64,000 nt of DNA from positions 5,424,184 to 5,488,183 of the forward strand of contig NZ_CP007044.2 of the NCBI RefSeq assembly GCF_000520015.2, written 5' to 3'. Positions 52,603 to 61,600 of this stretch are shown here, one piece after another. Under the pieces are notes generated by a model. The model ran no database searches. It was given only the letters and a program-made list of their open reading frames with translations, and was not told the DNA's origin. The position numbers and the translations under genes are program-made. The stretch comes from Chania multitudinisentens RB-25. GTDB taxonomy: Bacteria > Pseudomonadota > Gammaproteobacteria > Enterobacterales > Enterobacteriaceae. Within the stretch, counting starts at the first letter, position 1, and each line of letters starts with the position of its first letter.

Positions 52603-54171
52603 ATGAAAGCCAAAGTCTTGCCTTTGTTCATACTCGCCGCCCTGTCCACCGCTGCTTTCGCCGCCACGCCGCCCAATACGCTGGTGGTGGTGCAGTCGCT
52701 GGATGACATTGTCAGCCTCGATCCGGCCGAAGCCAATGAGCTTTCCAGTATCCAGACCGTGCCCAGCCTGTATCAACGGCTGGTACAGGCCGATCGCGAC
52801 AACCCGGCCAAAGTGATCCCGGTGCTGGCAGAAAGCTGGCAGGCTGACGCCGCTGCTAAAACCTTGACGGTAAAATTGCGCCCGCAGGCGGTTTTCTCTT
52901 CGGGTAACCCATTGACCGCCGACGATGTGATGTTCTCTTACCAGCGCGCGGTGAAAATGAACAAATCACCGGCCTTTATCCTGAACGTACTGGGCTGGCA
53001 GCCGGATAATATCGATACGCAGTTGAAGAAGATCGACGATCATACCGTGCAACTGAGCTGGACGGCGGATGTCAGCCCGGCGGTGGCCTTGAATATTCTC
53101 TCTACGCCTATCGCGTCGATTGTTGACAGCAAAGCCGTCCAATCCAACCTCAAGGGGGACGACTTCGGCAACGCCTGGCTGAAAATGCACTCCGCTGGCA
53201 GCGGCCCGTTCAAAATGCGGGTTTATCAGCCGCATCAGGCCATCGTGCTGGACGCTAACCCAACCTCACCGGGCGATAAACCGCTGCTGAACAATATCAT
53301 CATCAAAAACGTGCCCGACCCCAGCGCGCGCCGTCTGTTAATCCAGCAAGGCGATGCCGATGTAGCACGCGAACTGGGCCCGGATCAAACCGCCGCGCTG
53401 AAAAACCAACAAGGCGTGAAGGTGTTGGAAATCCCCTCTGCCGAGCAAAACTATCTGGTGTTCAATAGCGGCAATAAAGCCAACCCATTATTGAATAACC
53501 CGGCATTCTGGGAAGCGGCGCGTTATCTGGTGGATTATCAGGGCATCACGCAAGACCTGCTGAAAGGGCAATATTTCGTTCATCAGAGCTTCCTGCCGGT
53601 TGGCTTGCCTGGAGCGCTGGAAGGTAACCCCTTCAGTTTTGATCCCGCCAAAGCCAAAGCGATCCTGGAGAAAGCCGGGATCACCAACGCCAGCCTGACG
53701 CTGGATGTGGAAAACAAACCGCCGTTTATCACCATTGCCCAGTCGTTGCAGGCCAGCTTTGCTCAGGGCGGAGTGAAACTCGATCTGTTACCTGCCGCGG
53801 GCAGCCAGGTGTATGCCCGCGTGCGTGCCAAACAGCATCAGGCGGCGATCCGCCTGTGGATACCGGATTACTTCGACGCCCACTCCAACGCCAGCGCTTT
53901 CGCCTATAACGATGGCAAAAGCAGCACGGTGGCCGGGCTGAACGGCTGGCAGATCCCAGAACTGAACCAAGCCACGCTGGCAGCAGTGGCAGAAGCCGAT
54001 CCGGCGAAACGCACCGCGCTCTATACCGCCATGCAACAGGAATTGCAGCGCAGTTCGCCCTACGTATTCATCGATCAGGCTAAAACGCAGGTGGTATTGC
54101 GCGATAACGTAAAAGGCTACCACCAGGGCCTGAATGCAGATATGGTTTATTACGATCGCGTTAGCAAATAA
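52603..54171 (+). CDS. ABC transporter periplasmic binding protein (peptide/nickel type)
   Basis: The 522-residue SBP_bac_5 family protein has a signal peptide MKAKVLPLFILAALSTAAFA with cleavage after residue 20 and no lipobox Cys, so it is a soluble periplasmic protein. The segment RLVQADRDNPAKVIPVLAES and ADDVMFSYQRAV are typical of DppA/OppA/NikA relatives. It should bind a peptide-like, opine or metal-chelate ligand; the exact ligand is not readable. It heads a five-gene operon with two permeases and two ATPases. The start at 52603 has GAAGGA upstream and the signal peptide; the longer frame is rejected. Confidence 0.9.
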   Translation: MKAKVLPLFILAALSTAAFAATPPNTLVVVQSLDDIVSLDPAEANELSSIQTVPSLYQRLVQADRDNPAKVIPVLAESWQADAAAKTLTVKLRPQAVFSSGNPLTADDVMFSYQRAVKMNKSPAFILNVLGWQPDNIDTQLKKIDDHTVQLSWTADVSPAVALNILSTPIASIVDSKAVQSNLKGDDFGNAWLKMHSAGSGPFKMRVYQPHQAIVLDANPTSPGDKPLLNNIIIKNVPDPSARRLLIQQGDADVARELGPDQTAALKNQQGVKVLEIPSAEQNYLVFNSGNKANPLLNNPAFWEAARYLVDYQGITQDLLKGQYFVHQSFLPVGLPGALEGNPFSFDPAKAKAILEKAGITNASLTLDVENKPPFITIAQSLQASFAQGGVKLDLLPAAGSQVYARVRAKQHQAAIRLWIPDYFDAHSNASAFAYNDGKSSTVAGLNGWQIPELNQATLAAVAEADPAKRTALYTAMQQELQRSSPYVFIDQAKTQVVLRDNVKGYHQGLNADMVYYDRVSK

Positions 54172-54182
54172 TCAGGATTAGC

Positions 54183-55238
54183 ATGTCGGTAGCAATAAAA
54201 TCCACGCCGGGGAGCCTTTCCCGGCGTCGTCTTTGGGGGCTGGCGCAGGGGTTGCTGACGCTGACGTTAACCCTGTTTGGCCTATTGTTGATCACTTTTC
54301 TGCTCTCCGCGCTGTCGCCGGTGGATCGCGTGTTGCAGATCGTTGGCGATCACGCCAGCACCGCTACCTATGAACAGGTGAAACAGCAGCTTGGTTTAGA
54401 TCGACCACTGCCGGTGCAATTCTGGCGCTATCTGGAGCGGCTGGCGCACGGCGATCTTGGTATCGCCAGCGCGACGGGCCAACCGGTGTTGCAGGATCTG
54501 CTGCACGCGTTCCCGGCGACCCTGGAACTGGCTACGCTCGCATTGCTGATCGGTGCCACGCTCGGCATTTTGTTCGGCGTGCTGTGCGCACGCTTTGCCG
54601 GTGGCAAACTGGATATCAGCGTGCGGTTTATCACCCTGCTGGGTAATTCAGTACCGATCTTCTGGCTGGGGCTGTTGATGCTGTTGTTGTTTTACGCCAG
54701 GTTACAGTGGAGCGCCGGGCCGGGGCGGCTGGATGATATCTACCAATACAGCGTAGAGAGCAAGACCGGCTTCGCGCTGATCGACACCTGGCTTTCCGGC
54801 GATTCCGGCGCGGTGCGTAATGCGCTGGCGCATCTGGTGCTGCCGGTTTGCCTGCTGGCGTACTATTCGCTAGCCAGCATCACCCGCCTGACGCGTTCGG
54901 CCTGCCTAAGTGAACTGAATAAAGAATACATCACGCTGGCCCGTGCCAAAGGCGCTGGCGAGATGCGCATTATGCTGTGCCACGTGCTGCCCAATATCAG
55001 CGGTACATTGCTGACGGTGATCGCTCTGGCCTACACCAGCATGCTGGAAGGCGCAGTATTGACCGAAACCGTGTTCTCCTGGCCCGGTATTGGCCGCTAC
55101 CTGACCACCGCACTGTTTGCCGGTGATACCACCGCCATCATGGGTGGAACGCTGCTGATTGGCCTGTGCTTTGTGTTAATCAACAACCTTACCGATCTGC
55201 TGGTGCGCTCGCTCGACCCAAGGACGCGGCTGAGATGA
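54183..55238 (+). CDS. ABC transporter permease (DppB/NikB type)
   Basis: The 351-residue inner-membrane protein has six hydrophobic segments. The first is at about residues 18-42 (LLTLTLTLFGLLLITFLLS), followed by the family sequence QLGLDRPLPVQFWRYL. The EAA loop ITLARAKGAGEMRIMLCHVLPN (about 247-268) contacts an ATPase. It starts 11 bases after the binding protein and overlaps the second permease by four bases. Confidence 0.9.
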   Translation: MSVAIKSTPGSLSRRRLWGLAQGLLTLTLTLFGLLLITFLLSALSPVDRVLQIVGDHASTATYEQVKQQLGLDRPLPVQFWRYLERLAHGDLGIASATGQPVLQDLLHAFPATLELATLALLIGATLGILFGVLCARFAGGKLDISVRFITLLGNSVPIFWLGLLMLLLFYARLQWSAGPGRLDDIYQYSVESKTGFALIDTWLSGDSGAVRNALAHLVLPVCLLAYYSLASITRLTRSACLSELNKEYITLARAKGAGEMRIMLCHVLPNISGTLLTVIALAYTSMLEGAVLTETVFSWPGIGRYLTTALFAGDTTAIMGGTLLIGLCFVLINNLTDLLVRSLDPRTRLR

Positions 55239-56056
55239 TGATTGCGATGCTCAAACGTTCCCCTTCCGCTACCTGCGGCTCACTGATCCTGCTGGCACTG
55301 GTACTGATCGCCCTGTTCGCTCCTTGGCTGGCCCCGGTTGACCCCAACTGGCAGAACGCCACCAACCGCTTGTTGCCACCGGGCGCAGGCCACTGGCTCG
55401 GCACCGATGGCTATGGCCGCGATGTGTTTTCCCGCCTGATCTATGGTACCCGGCCAACGCTCGGGCTGGTTTTGCTGGTCACGGTGATTACTTTACCGCT
55501 CGGCCTGCTGATCGGGGTGCTTTCCGGTTACTACGGCGGCTGGTTGGAACGCATATTGATGCGCTTTACCGATGTGGTGATGTCGATGCCACGGCTGATC
55601 CTCGCTTTTGCCTTTGTCGCCATGCTCGGGCCAAGCTTGATCAACGGCGCATTGGCGCTGGCGCTGACCACTTGGCCAGCTTACGCCCGCCAGGCGCGGG
55701 CAGAAATCCAACTGCTGCGTAAGAGTGACTATCTGGCCGCAGCCGAAATGATGGGCATTCAGGGGCCACGCCTGCTGTGGGGGCATATTCTGCCGATGTG
55801 CCTGCCTTCGGCGGTGGTGCGGCTGGCACTCGATCTGGCAGGGATTATTCTCGCCGCTGCCGGGTTAGGCTTTCTCGGTTTAGGTGCCCGGCCACCAATG
55901 GCCGAATGGGGTTCGATGGTGGCAGAAGGGATGCAGGTGATTTTCGATCAATGGTGGATCGCCGCCATCCCCGGCTGCGCGATCCTGATTAGCAGCCTGG
56001 CGTTTAACCTGCTGGGCGACGGCCTGCGCGACTTACTGGACCCGCATCATGACTGA
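55235..56056 (+). CDS. ABC transporter permease (DppC/NikC type)
   Basis: The 273-residue permease partner has a short first membrane segment, then GTDGYGRDVFSRLIYGTR, the hallmark of this subfamily, and the EAA loop YLAAAEMMGIQGPRLLWGHI. Start at 55235 uses the ATGA overlap with the first permease; the frame runs further upstream but inside that gene. It overlaps the first ATPase by eight bases. Confidence 0.9.
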   Translation: MMIAMLKRSPSATCGSLILLALVLIALFAPWLAPVDPNWQNATNRLLPPGAGHWLGTDGYGRDVFSRLIYGTRPTLGLVLLVTVITLPLGLLIGVLSGYYGGWLERILMRFTDVVMSMPRLILAFAFVAMLGPSLINGALALALTTWPAYARQARAEIQLLRKSDYLAAAEMMGIQGPRLLWGHILPMCLPSAVVRLALDLAGIILAAAGLGFLGLGARPPMAEWGSMVAEGMQVIFDQWWIAAIPGCAILISSLAFNLLGDGLRDLLDPHHD

Positions 56057-56885
56057 GCCCTTATTGACAGCACATAATCTGAGCATCGACTTCAACGGCC
56101 ACAAGGTGGTGGATAATCTGTCGCTGACGATTGGCCGGGAAAAAGTGGCGCTGGTTGGGGAATCGGGCTCCGGCAAATCGATGACTGCCCGCGCCTTGAT
56201 GGGGCTGGTACGCAAACCCGGCATCGTCAGCGCCGATACCCTGTGTTATCAACGCACGCCCCTGTTACAACTCAAACCTCACCAATGGAATACCCTACGT
56301 GGGGCCGAGATCGCCATGGTGTTACAAGATCCACGCTACGCATTGAACCCGGTGCGCAGTATCGGTAAGCAGATCGAAGAATCCCTCAAACTGCATAACG
56401 CGCTGAGCCGTGCCGATCGCCATGAACGGGTGCTCAATGCCCTGGCCGCCGTCGGCCTGCCGGAAAGCAGCTATCACAGTTACCCCGGTCAGCTTTCCGG
56501 CGGCATGGGCCAGCGCGCCATGCTGGCGATTGCGCTGGTGAACTCCCCGCAACTGCTGATTGCCGACGAACCCACTTCGGCGCTGGATGCCCGGCTGCGT
56601 AATCAGATCCTCGACCTGATCGTTGAACAGACCGCACGGCGCAATATGGGTTTGTTGTTAATCAGCCACGATCTGCCGCTGGTGGCAGAACATTGCGATC
56701 GGGTGCTGGTGATGTATCAGGGCAAACTGGTGGATCAAGGCATCGCCGCCAATCTGCCTCTGGCAACGCACCCTTATACCCGCACGCTGTGGGCCTGCCG
56801 CCCAAGCGCCACCACCTATGGTCAGGAACTGCCGGTGCTGGATCGCAGCATCGATTTTACCCGGAGCGAACATGGCGCTGATTGA
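56049..56885 (+). CDS. ABC transporter ATPase (DppD/NikD type)
   Basis: The 278-residue ATPase has Walker A GESGSGKSMT (about residues 36-45), Q-loop MVLQDPRYALNP, signature LSGGMGQRAM, Walker B LLIADEPTSALD and H-switch ISHDLPLV. It lacks the long C-terminal oligopeptide extension of some Opp/Dpp ATPases, apart from a tail with HPYTRTLWACRPS. It works as a heterodimer with the next gene, overlapping it by 14 bases. Confidence 0.93.
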   Translation: MTEPLLTAHNLSIDFNGHKVVDNLSLTIGREKVALVGESGSGKSMTARALMGLVRKPGIVSADTLCYQRTPLLQLKPHQWNTLRGAEIAMVLQDPRYALNPVRSIGKQIEESLKLHNALSRADRHERVLNALAAVGLPESSYHSYPGQLSGGMGQRAMLAIALVNSPQLLIADEPTSALDARLRNQILDLIVEQTARRNMGLLLISHDLPLVAEHCDRVLVMYQGKLVDQGIAANLPLATHPYTRTLWACRPSATTYGQELPVLDRSIDFTRSEHGAD

Positions 56886-57594
56886 GATTGCCAACCTACA
56901 GGTCAGCTTCCCGCAGGGCAACGGCCATAAAATCGCTGTGGAATCGGTGAGTTTTACCGTTGAAGCTGAGGAAACGTTCAGCCTGATTGGCGCTTCCGGC
57001 TGCGGCAAATCTACCGTGCTGCGCGTGCTGGCGGGCCTGCAACGCGACTGGCACGGCGAAGTCCGGCTGTTCGGCCAAGCGATTGCGCCATTACAGCGCT
57101 TTACCGGCCAACTGCGTCGCGACGTCCAGATGGTGTTTCAAGACCCTTACGCTTCGCTGCATCCACAGCACAAGATTGGCCGTACCCTGGGGGAACCGCT
57201 GAAGATCCACGGCGAAAAACACATTCCGGCGCGGATCAACGAGGCATTACTGCAAGTCGGTTTGCACACGGCCATGGCCGAACGTTACCCGCACCAGCTC
57301 TCCGGCGGCCAGCGCCAGCGGGTGGCAATTGCCCGTGCCTTGCTGCTGCGGCCAAAGTTGCTGCTGCTGGATGAACCCACTTCGGCACTGGATATGTCGG
57401 TACAGGCGGAAATCCTCAACCTGCTCAATCATCTTAAACGTGAGCACGGCATGACCTATCTGCTGGTCAGCCACGACGGCGAGGTGATCGCTCATATGTC
57501 CGAGCGTGCCGCCTTGATGGAAAATGGCCATATTGTGCGCCATTTCAGCCGGGCGGATTTGCAGGCGGGTGAGCATCATAGCGCGCAGGGCTAA
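56872..57594 (+). CDS. ABC transporter ATPase (DppF/NikE type)
   Basis: The 240-residue second ATPase has Walker A GASGCGKSTVLR (about 38-49), MVFQDPYASLHP, signature LSGGQRQRVAIA, Walker B LLLLDEPTSALD and VSHDGEVI. The start at 56872 lies inside the previous gene; a frame 18 codons further upstream is not used. It is shorter than DppF (about 330), closer to NikE. It ends the operon; no regulator is encoded with it. Confidence 0.93.
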   Translation: MALIEIANLQVSFPQGNGHKIAVESVSFTVEAEETFSLIGASGCGKSTVLRVLAGLQRDWHGEVRLFGQAIAPLQRFTGQLRRDVQMVFQDPYASLHPQHKIGRTLGEPLKIHGEKHIPARINEALLQVGLHTAMAERYPHQLSGGQRQRVAIARALLLRPKLLLLDEPTSALDMSVQAEILNLLNHLKREHGMTYLLVSHDGEVIAHMSERAALMENGHIVRHFSRADLQAGEHHSAQG

Positions 57595-57665
57595 CCAACT
57601 GAATAGAATCTAAAAAAACAACCCTGGTTTGTTTTGCCCTGCTCGATGCGTTTCAAAATCACCTG

Positions 57666-58517
57666 TTACGGATAAAAGGCGATATCCACTATGCTACCTG
57701 ACCAAAACGGGTAGACCTTTCCACCTGCGGCACGGGCAATTGAGAAACTAAACGGGATCATCATGCCATTCACTCGCCGATAGTCGGTACGAATCACCTG
57801 TTCCCCTGAGCCATGATAGGAAGTGGTTAAATCACCATCCTGCTCCGCATCAAAGCGTTCCAAGCTGCCATCCTGCCGGAAAGTGGCAACCAAAGAGGCA
57901 CTCATTCCCTGTGCTGAGACAATGGCTCGTGCCCGGTGAGCATCAATCGCCTCCCAGCGCACTGGCCCGCCAGGTAATAACGCTGTGGGATAAACGGGGC
58001 TTTCCAACAGCCAGCGCCGCAGGGAGATCTGATTAAGTTCTGGGCTTTCCCGTTCATCAATCACCGTAAGCGTTGACATAATTTTGGCTTTCATGGTCAT
58101 CTTGCCATCGGAGAAAGCGTCGTAAGCCCGCGCCCATATGCCGGAAATAATCGGCGTAGTACCTGCAAAGAGTAATGACGGTGCGGTGATCGCTGCGGTC
58201 TGGCTAGCAGCCATGGGTGCAAAACTTTCCATTAAAGGCCGCCGAAAAACGCCCTCCATTTTCAGTTCAACGTAACGGTATTGTTGCGGCGTATCGCGAA
58301 AGACAAACTGGAAATAACGCTGTACCGGTTCAGGCAGTGTGGCAAGGTTTGCAGCATCAAGGTTCATCGCGGCCGGGCGCGCATGCGCGCTGTCACGTAC
58401 CTGGTTGGCGAAAGCCGCAATTTCATACTCTGTCAGCAGTGAACCAACACCAATAGCACCGCCAACGGCGATGACCGGGAGCAAGATCACGGCAGCGATT
58501 AATCGTCCTTTACGCAT
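57666..58517 (-). CDS. membrane-anchored DUF6544-like protein
   Basis: The 283-residue protein has an N-terminal membrane segment (GRLIAAVILLPVIAVGGAIGV), an uncleaved anchor or signal. The segment LATLPEPVQRYFQFV (about residues 58-72) is the opening of the DUF6544 family as I remember it. The rest is probably a beta-rich extracytoplasmic domain. No enzymatic motif is visible. Its start is 12 bases from the end of the TetR-type gene, in the same direction, so the two form an operon and the regulator probably controls it. The function is unknown. Confidence 0.75.
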   Translation of the reverse strand: MRKGRLIAAVILLPVIAVGGAIGVGSLLTEYEIAAFANQVRDSAHARPAAMNLDAANLATLPEPVQRYFQFVFRDTPQQYRYVELKMEGVFRRPLMESFAPMAASQTAAITAPSLLFAGTTPIISGIWARAYDAFSDGKMTMKAKIMSTLTVIDERESPELNQISLRRWLLESPVYPTALLPGGPVRWEAIDAHRARAIVSAQGMSASLVATFRQDGSLERFDAEQDGDLTTSYHGSGEQVIRTDYRRVNGMMIPFSFSIARAAGGKVYPFWSGSIVDIAFYP

Positions 58518-58529
58518 CGTTGTGACTCC

Positions 58530-59147
58530 TTAAATTGTGCGGGAACCCGCAATCAGCATCATGATGGTGTTTACCGTTGCCTGGGCAAACGCCTGAACGT
58601 TTTTTTCTGCCGCAGGTGAACGCCCCTGAGTAGCCAAAAGCGCCGCACCGTGAACGGTGGACCACAGCGTGAAGGCAACCTCAGCGGGATCTTGGCCCGC
58701 TAGATACCCTATCTGCTGGATCTCCACCACGTTAGTGTGTAAAAACTCGAAAGCCTTACGCGCAGGGTCGCTGGAAAAAGGTTGCACACCAACCCCTTCG
58801 ATCTGAGGCGGAAAAAACATCAGGCGATACAGTGCCGGGTTGTCATGTGCAAATGCCAGATACGCCAATCCCCCCTCACGCAGGCGATCCATAACCTCAC
58901 CGCCATGCTGCTCCAACACATTGAGCTTACTGGCATAGAGCCGTTGGAACCCCTCATCGTGTACCGCTCTGAGTAGCGCATCACGATTGCGGAAGTGATT
59001 ATAGAGCGCAGGGGCACGGCAGCCGATCCTGCTCGCCACTTCTGCCATGGTGAGCGTTGCAGCATCCTGCTCTGCGAGCAGATCAATGGTGACCTCAATG
59101 GCACGACGCGGAATATCGAGAGCCTGCGCTTTATGTGGACGAACCAC
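58530..59147 (-). CDS. TetR/AcrR-family regulator
   Basis: The 205-residue regulator has an N-terminal helix-turn-helix (LTMAEVASRIGCRAPALYNHFRNRDALLRAV, about residues 32-62) and a C-terminal ligand domain of the WHG/TetR_C type (LAFAHDNPALYRLMFFPP). It is the first gene of a two-gene operon with the DUF6544-like protein. A long perfect palindrome lies 36 bases upstream of its start (59183-59211), so it is probably autoregulated. Confidence 0.9.
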   Translation of the reverse strand: MVRPHKAQALDIPRRAIEVTIDLLAEQDAATLTMAEVASRIGCRAPALYNHFRNRDALLRAVHDEGFQRLYASKLNVLEQHGGEVMDRLREGGLAYLAFAHDNPALYRLMFFPPQIEGVGVQPFSSDPARKAFEFLHTNVVEIQQIGYLAGQDPAEVAFTLWSTVHGAALLATQGRSPAAEKNVQAFAQATVNTIMMLIAGSRTI

Positions 59148-59182
59148 GGTTAACCTCCTGCCATTTAATGTTTAAATTAATA

Positions 59183-59211
59183 CGATTAAATTAATATTAT
59201 TAATTTAATCG
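59183..59211. promoter_or_regulatory. palindromic operator for the TetR-type regulator
   Basis: CGATTAAATTAAT and ATTAATTTAATCG are perfect 13-base arms with a three-base centre. Half-site sequence TTTAAATTAATACG lies next to it. The position just upstream of the regulator's start fits an autorepression site. Confidence 0.75.
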
Positions 59212-59373
59212 GTCAAGACCTTTTTCATACCATCGGCTAAGCCCGCTTCCCTTGGGCCTACGCAGGTATTGCAGATTGGATATGCAATAATTAACGGTTT
59301 GGTGGCTAAAGGATTCATTGCCGCTCTCCCCCCGTAATCGATTGCGCCTTGCCAAAAAGTGATGTTTTAACGC

Positions 59374-59401
59374 TTGCAGTCGCGCAAAGCGCGAGTATAA
59401 T
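59374..59401 (+). promoter_or_regulatory. pyrL-pyrBI promoter
   Basis: TTGCAG (59374-59379) and a perfect TATAAT (59396-59401), 16 bases apart, lie 25 bases before the leader peptide start. Transcription would begin at about 59408, just ahead of the leader. Confidence 0.8.
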
Positions 59402-59426
59402 GCGCGACAATTTGCCAGGAGAAAGC

Positions 59427-59540
59427 ATGAAAAACGCCGCTTGTTTTGTTTGCAGCCATCGACAAAACCCACTGCCTATCGGCAGTCAGTTGCCGTTATT
59501 TCTCCTGTTGCATTGCCGATCATATAAAGCCCCTCGTTGA
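59427..59540 (+). CDS. pyrL: pyrBI operon leader peptide
   Basis: The 37-residue leader begins MKNAACFVCSHRQNP, and AGGAG lies six bases before its ATG. An upstream in-frame ATG at 59349 lies before the promoter and is not used. The stop (59538-59540) lies in the loop and descending arm of the attenuator. As in E. coli, translation of this leader is coupled to UTP-dependent pausing of RNA polymerase: high UTP lets the attenuator form and stops transcription, and low UTP lets ribosomes follow closely and prevent it. The coding strand is T-rich in FLLLH and CFVC, as expected for pause sites. Confidence 0.92.
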   Translation: MKNAACFVCSHRQNPLPIGSQLPLFLLLHCRSYKAPR

Positions 59541-59553
59541 GGGGCTTTTTTTT
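59526..59553 (+). terminator. pyrBI attenuator
   Basis: AAAGCCCCTC and GAGGGGCTTT form a 10-base stem with a three-base loop, followed by a U-run to 59553. It ends 47 bases before pyrB and overlaps the pyrL stop, the classic layout of UTP-sensitive attenuation. Confidence 0.96.
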
Positions 59554-59600
59554 GCCTTAAGAACCGCCCCGCGCCAAGGGCAGAGCCGAGGAGAGTGAAC

Positions 59601-60536
59601 ATGGCCAATCCGCTGTATCGCAAAAACATCATCTCGATTAACGATCTCAGCCGCGAGGAACTGGAGCTGGTGCTGCACACCGCCGCCAGCCTGAAAGCCA
59701 ATCCGCAGCCGGAATTGCTTAAACACCTGGTGATCGCCAGCTGTTTTTTTGAAGCGTCAACGCGTACCCGCCTGTCGTTTGAAACAGCCATTCAGCGTTT
59801 AGGGGCTTCCGTGGTCGGCTTTGCCGACAGCAGCAACACCTCTCTTGGCAAAAAGGGCGAAACGCTGGCGGATACCATCTCGGTGATCAGCACCTACGTT
59901 GATGCGATTGTGATTCGCCATCCGCAGGAAGGGGCTTCGCGCCTGGCGGCGGAATTCGCCGGGGGTATCCCGGTGCTGAATGCCGGTGACGGTTCCAACC
60001 AGCACCCGACCCAAACCCTGCTGGATCTGTTCACTATTCAGGAAACCCAGGGCCGCCTGAACAATATCAATATCGCCATGGTGGGCGATCTGAAATATGG
60101 GCGTACCGTTCACTCTCTGACTCAGGCGCTGGCTAAATACGACGGCAACCACTTCTTCTTCATCGCCCCGGACGCCTTGGCAATGCCGAGCTATCTTCTG
60201 AAAATGCTGGAAGAAAAAGGCCTTTCTTACAGCCATCATCACAGCATTGAGGAAGTGGTGCCGGAACTGGATATTCTGTATATGACCCGGGTGCAGAAAG
60301 AACGCCTCGATCCTTCCGAATACGCCAACGTGAAAGCGCAGTTTGTGCTGCGCACCGCCGATCTGGCTGGCGCACGCGACAACCTGAAAGTGCTGCACCC
60401 GCTGCCGCGGATTGATGAGATCGCCACCGATGTGGATAAAACCCCGTATGCACACTACTTCCAACAGGCAGGCAACGGTATTTTCGCCCGGCAAGCCCTG
60501 CTGGCGCTGGTGTTAAATGCTGATCTGGCTCTTTAA
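59601..60536 (+). CDS. pyrB: aspartate carbamoyltransferase catalytic subunit
   Basis: The 311-residue catalytic chain makes carbamoyl aspartate, the committed step of pyrimidine synthesis. STRTRLSFE (53-61) binds carbamoyl phosphate, with the second site in HPLPRIDEI near the C-terminus. The start is the ATG at 59601 with GAGGAGAG five bases before; the GTG two codons earlier overlaps that site. It forms a dodecamer with PyrI, encoded 12 bases downstream. Confidence 0.97.
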   Translation: MANPLYRKNIISINDLSREELELVLHTAASLKANPQPELLKHLVIASCFFEASTRTRLSFETAIQRLGASVVGFADSSNTSLGKKGETLADTISVISTYVDAIVIRHPQEGASRLAAEFAGGIPVLNAGDGSNQHPTQTLLDLFTIQETQGRLNNINIAMVGDLKYGRTVHSLTQALAKYDGNHFFFIAPDALAMPSYLLKMLEEKGLSYSHHHSIEEVVPELDILYMTRVQKERLDPSEYANVKAQFVLRTADLAGARDNLKVLHPLPRIDEIATDVDKTPYAHYFQQAGNGIFARQALLALVLNADLAL

Positions 60537-60548
60537 GAGGAAACCATC

Positions 60549-61013
60549 ATGACACACGATAACAAACTCCAGGTTGAAGCGATCAAATGTGGCACGGTGA
60601 TCGACCATATTCCGGCACAGGTTGGCTTTAAGCTGCTTTCGCTGTTCAAACTGACCGCCACCGATCAGCGCATCACCATCGGGCTGAACCTGCCTTCCCG
60701 TGAGCTAGGCCGTAAAGATCTGATCAAAATCGAAAACACTTTCCTGACCGAGCAACAGGCCAACCAATTGGCAATGTATGCCCCCAAGGCCACGGTGAAC
60801 CGCATCGATAATTACGAGGTAGTGCGCAAACTGACCCTGAGCCTGCCGGATCATATCGATGGCGTACTCACCTGCCCGAACAGCAACTGCATCAGCCGCA
60901 GCGAGCCGGTGGCCTCCAGCTTCAGCGTGAAATCCCATTCGGGTGAAGTGCATCTGAAATGCCGTTACTGCGAGAAAGAGTTTGAACATCAGGTGGTGTT
61001 GCAGGCAGATTAA
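60549..61013 (+). CDS. pyrI: aspartate carbamoyltransferase regulatory subunit
   Basis: The 154-residue regulatory chain binds CTP, UTP and ATP in its N-terminal allosteric domain and holds the catalytic trimers through a zinc domain with C109, C114, C138 and C141. Length and residues match the enterobacterial protein. AAGAGG lies before the ATG. Confidence 0.97.
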   Translation: MTHDNKLQVEAIKCGTVIDHIPAQVGFKLLSLFKLTATDQRITIGLNLPSRELGRKDLIKIENTFLTEQQANQLAMYAPKATVNRIDNYEVVRKLTLSLPDHIDGVLTCPNSNCISRSEPVASSFSVKSHSGEVHLKCRYCEKEFEHQVVLQAD

Positions 61014-61107
61014 GTTCGGCTGGTTTGCTTGTGAGTGGCGCTGTTAATCTGGCTGCCACTCCTTATAATGGTGTTTCTGAAAAATGCCTTGTTCATCAGG
61101 AGAAAAA

Positions 61108-61494
61108 ATGTCACGTACTATCAGCACTGAACTCGCCCCTGCCGCCATTGGCCCTTATGTGCAAGGCGTTGACCTGGGTAATATGATCATCACCTCCGGC
61201 CAGATCCCTGTTGATCCAAAAACCGGTGCCATTGCCGACGACGTTACTGCTCAAACCTGCCAATCACTGAGCAACGTAAAAGCTATCGTGGAAGCCGCTG
61301 GCCTGAAAGTGGCCGATATCGTCAAAATGACCGTTTTTGTGAAAGATTTGAACGACTTCACCACGGTAAATGCCGCTTATGAACGTTTTTTCACCGAACA
61401 CCAAGCGCCATTCCCGGCCCGTTCCTGTGTTGAAGTGGCGCGTTTGCCAAAAGATGTGAAAATTGAGATCGAAGCCATCGCGGTTCGCCGTTAA
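61108..61494 (+). CDS. ridA: 2-iminobutanoate/2-iminopropanoate deaminase
   Basis: The 128-residue trimeric RidA/YjgF enzyme hydrolyses reactive enamines and imines released by PLP enzymes such as threonine dehydratase, protecting other enzymes. The catalytic Arg is in PARSCVEVARLP (about residue 105), and SGQIPVDPKTG lies near residue 31. The start at 61108 is chosen for AGGAGA upstream; an ATG eight codons before is rejected. Its place after pyrBI matches E. coli. Confidence 0.97.
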   Translation: MSRTISTELAPAAIGPYVQGVDLGNMIITSGQIPVDPKTGAIADDVTAQTCQSLSNVKAIVEAAGLKVADIVKMTVFVKDLNDFTTVNAAYERFFTEHQAPFPARSCVEVARLPKDVKIEIEAIAVRR

Positions 61495-61504
61495 TTTACC
61501 GCAA

Positions 61505-61540
61505 CAATCTGACGGCCAGTTTTTACTGACTGTCAGATTG
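61505..61540 (+). terminator. hairpin after ridA
   Basis: CAATCTGAC and GTCAGATTG are perfect nine-base arms, with an inner CAGT/ACTG around TTTT. It lies 10 bases after the ridA stop and may serve both strands, since the fimbrial genes end facing it. Confidence 0.8.
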
Positions 61541-61600
61541 TTAACAACCTTCAGTGGGGCTCGTTTTTCCAACGGCCACTGTTCGCAAACGTAATAACCG

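Noticed and set aside
59349..59540. 63-codon version of the pyrBI leader
   Set aside because: Its start lies upstream of the TATAAT at 59396, so it is not in the transcript; the 37-codon leader with AGGAG is the right one.
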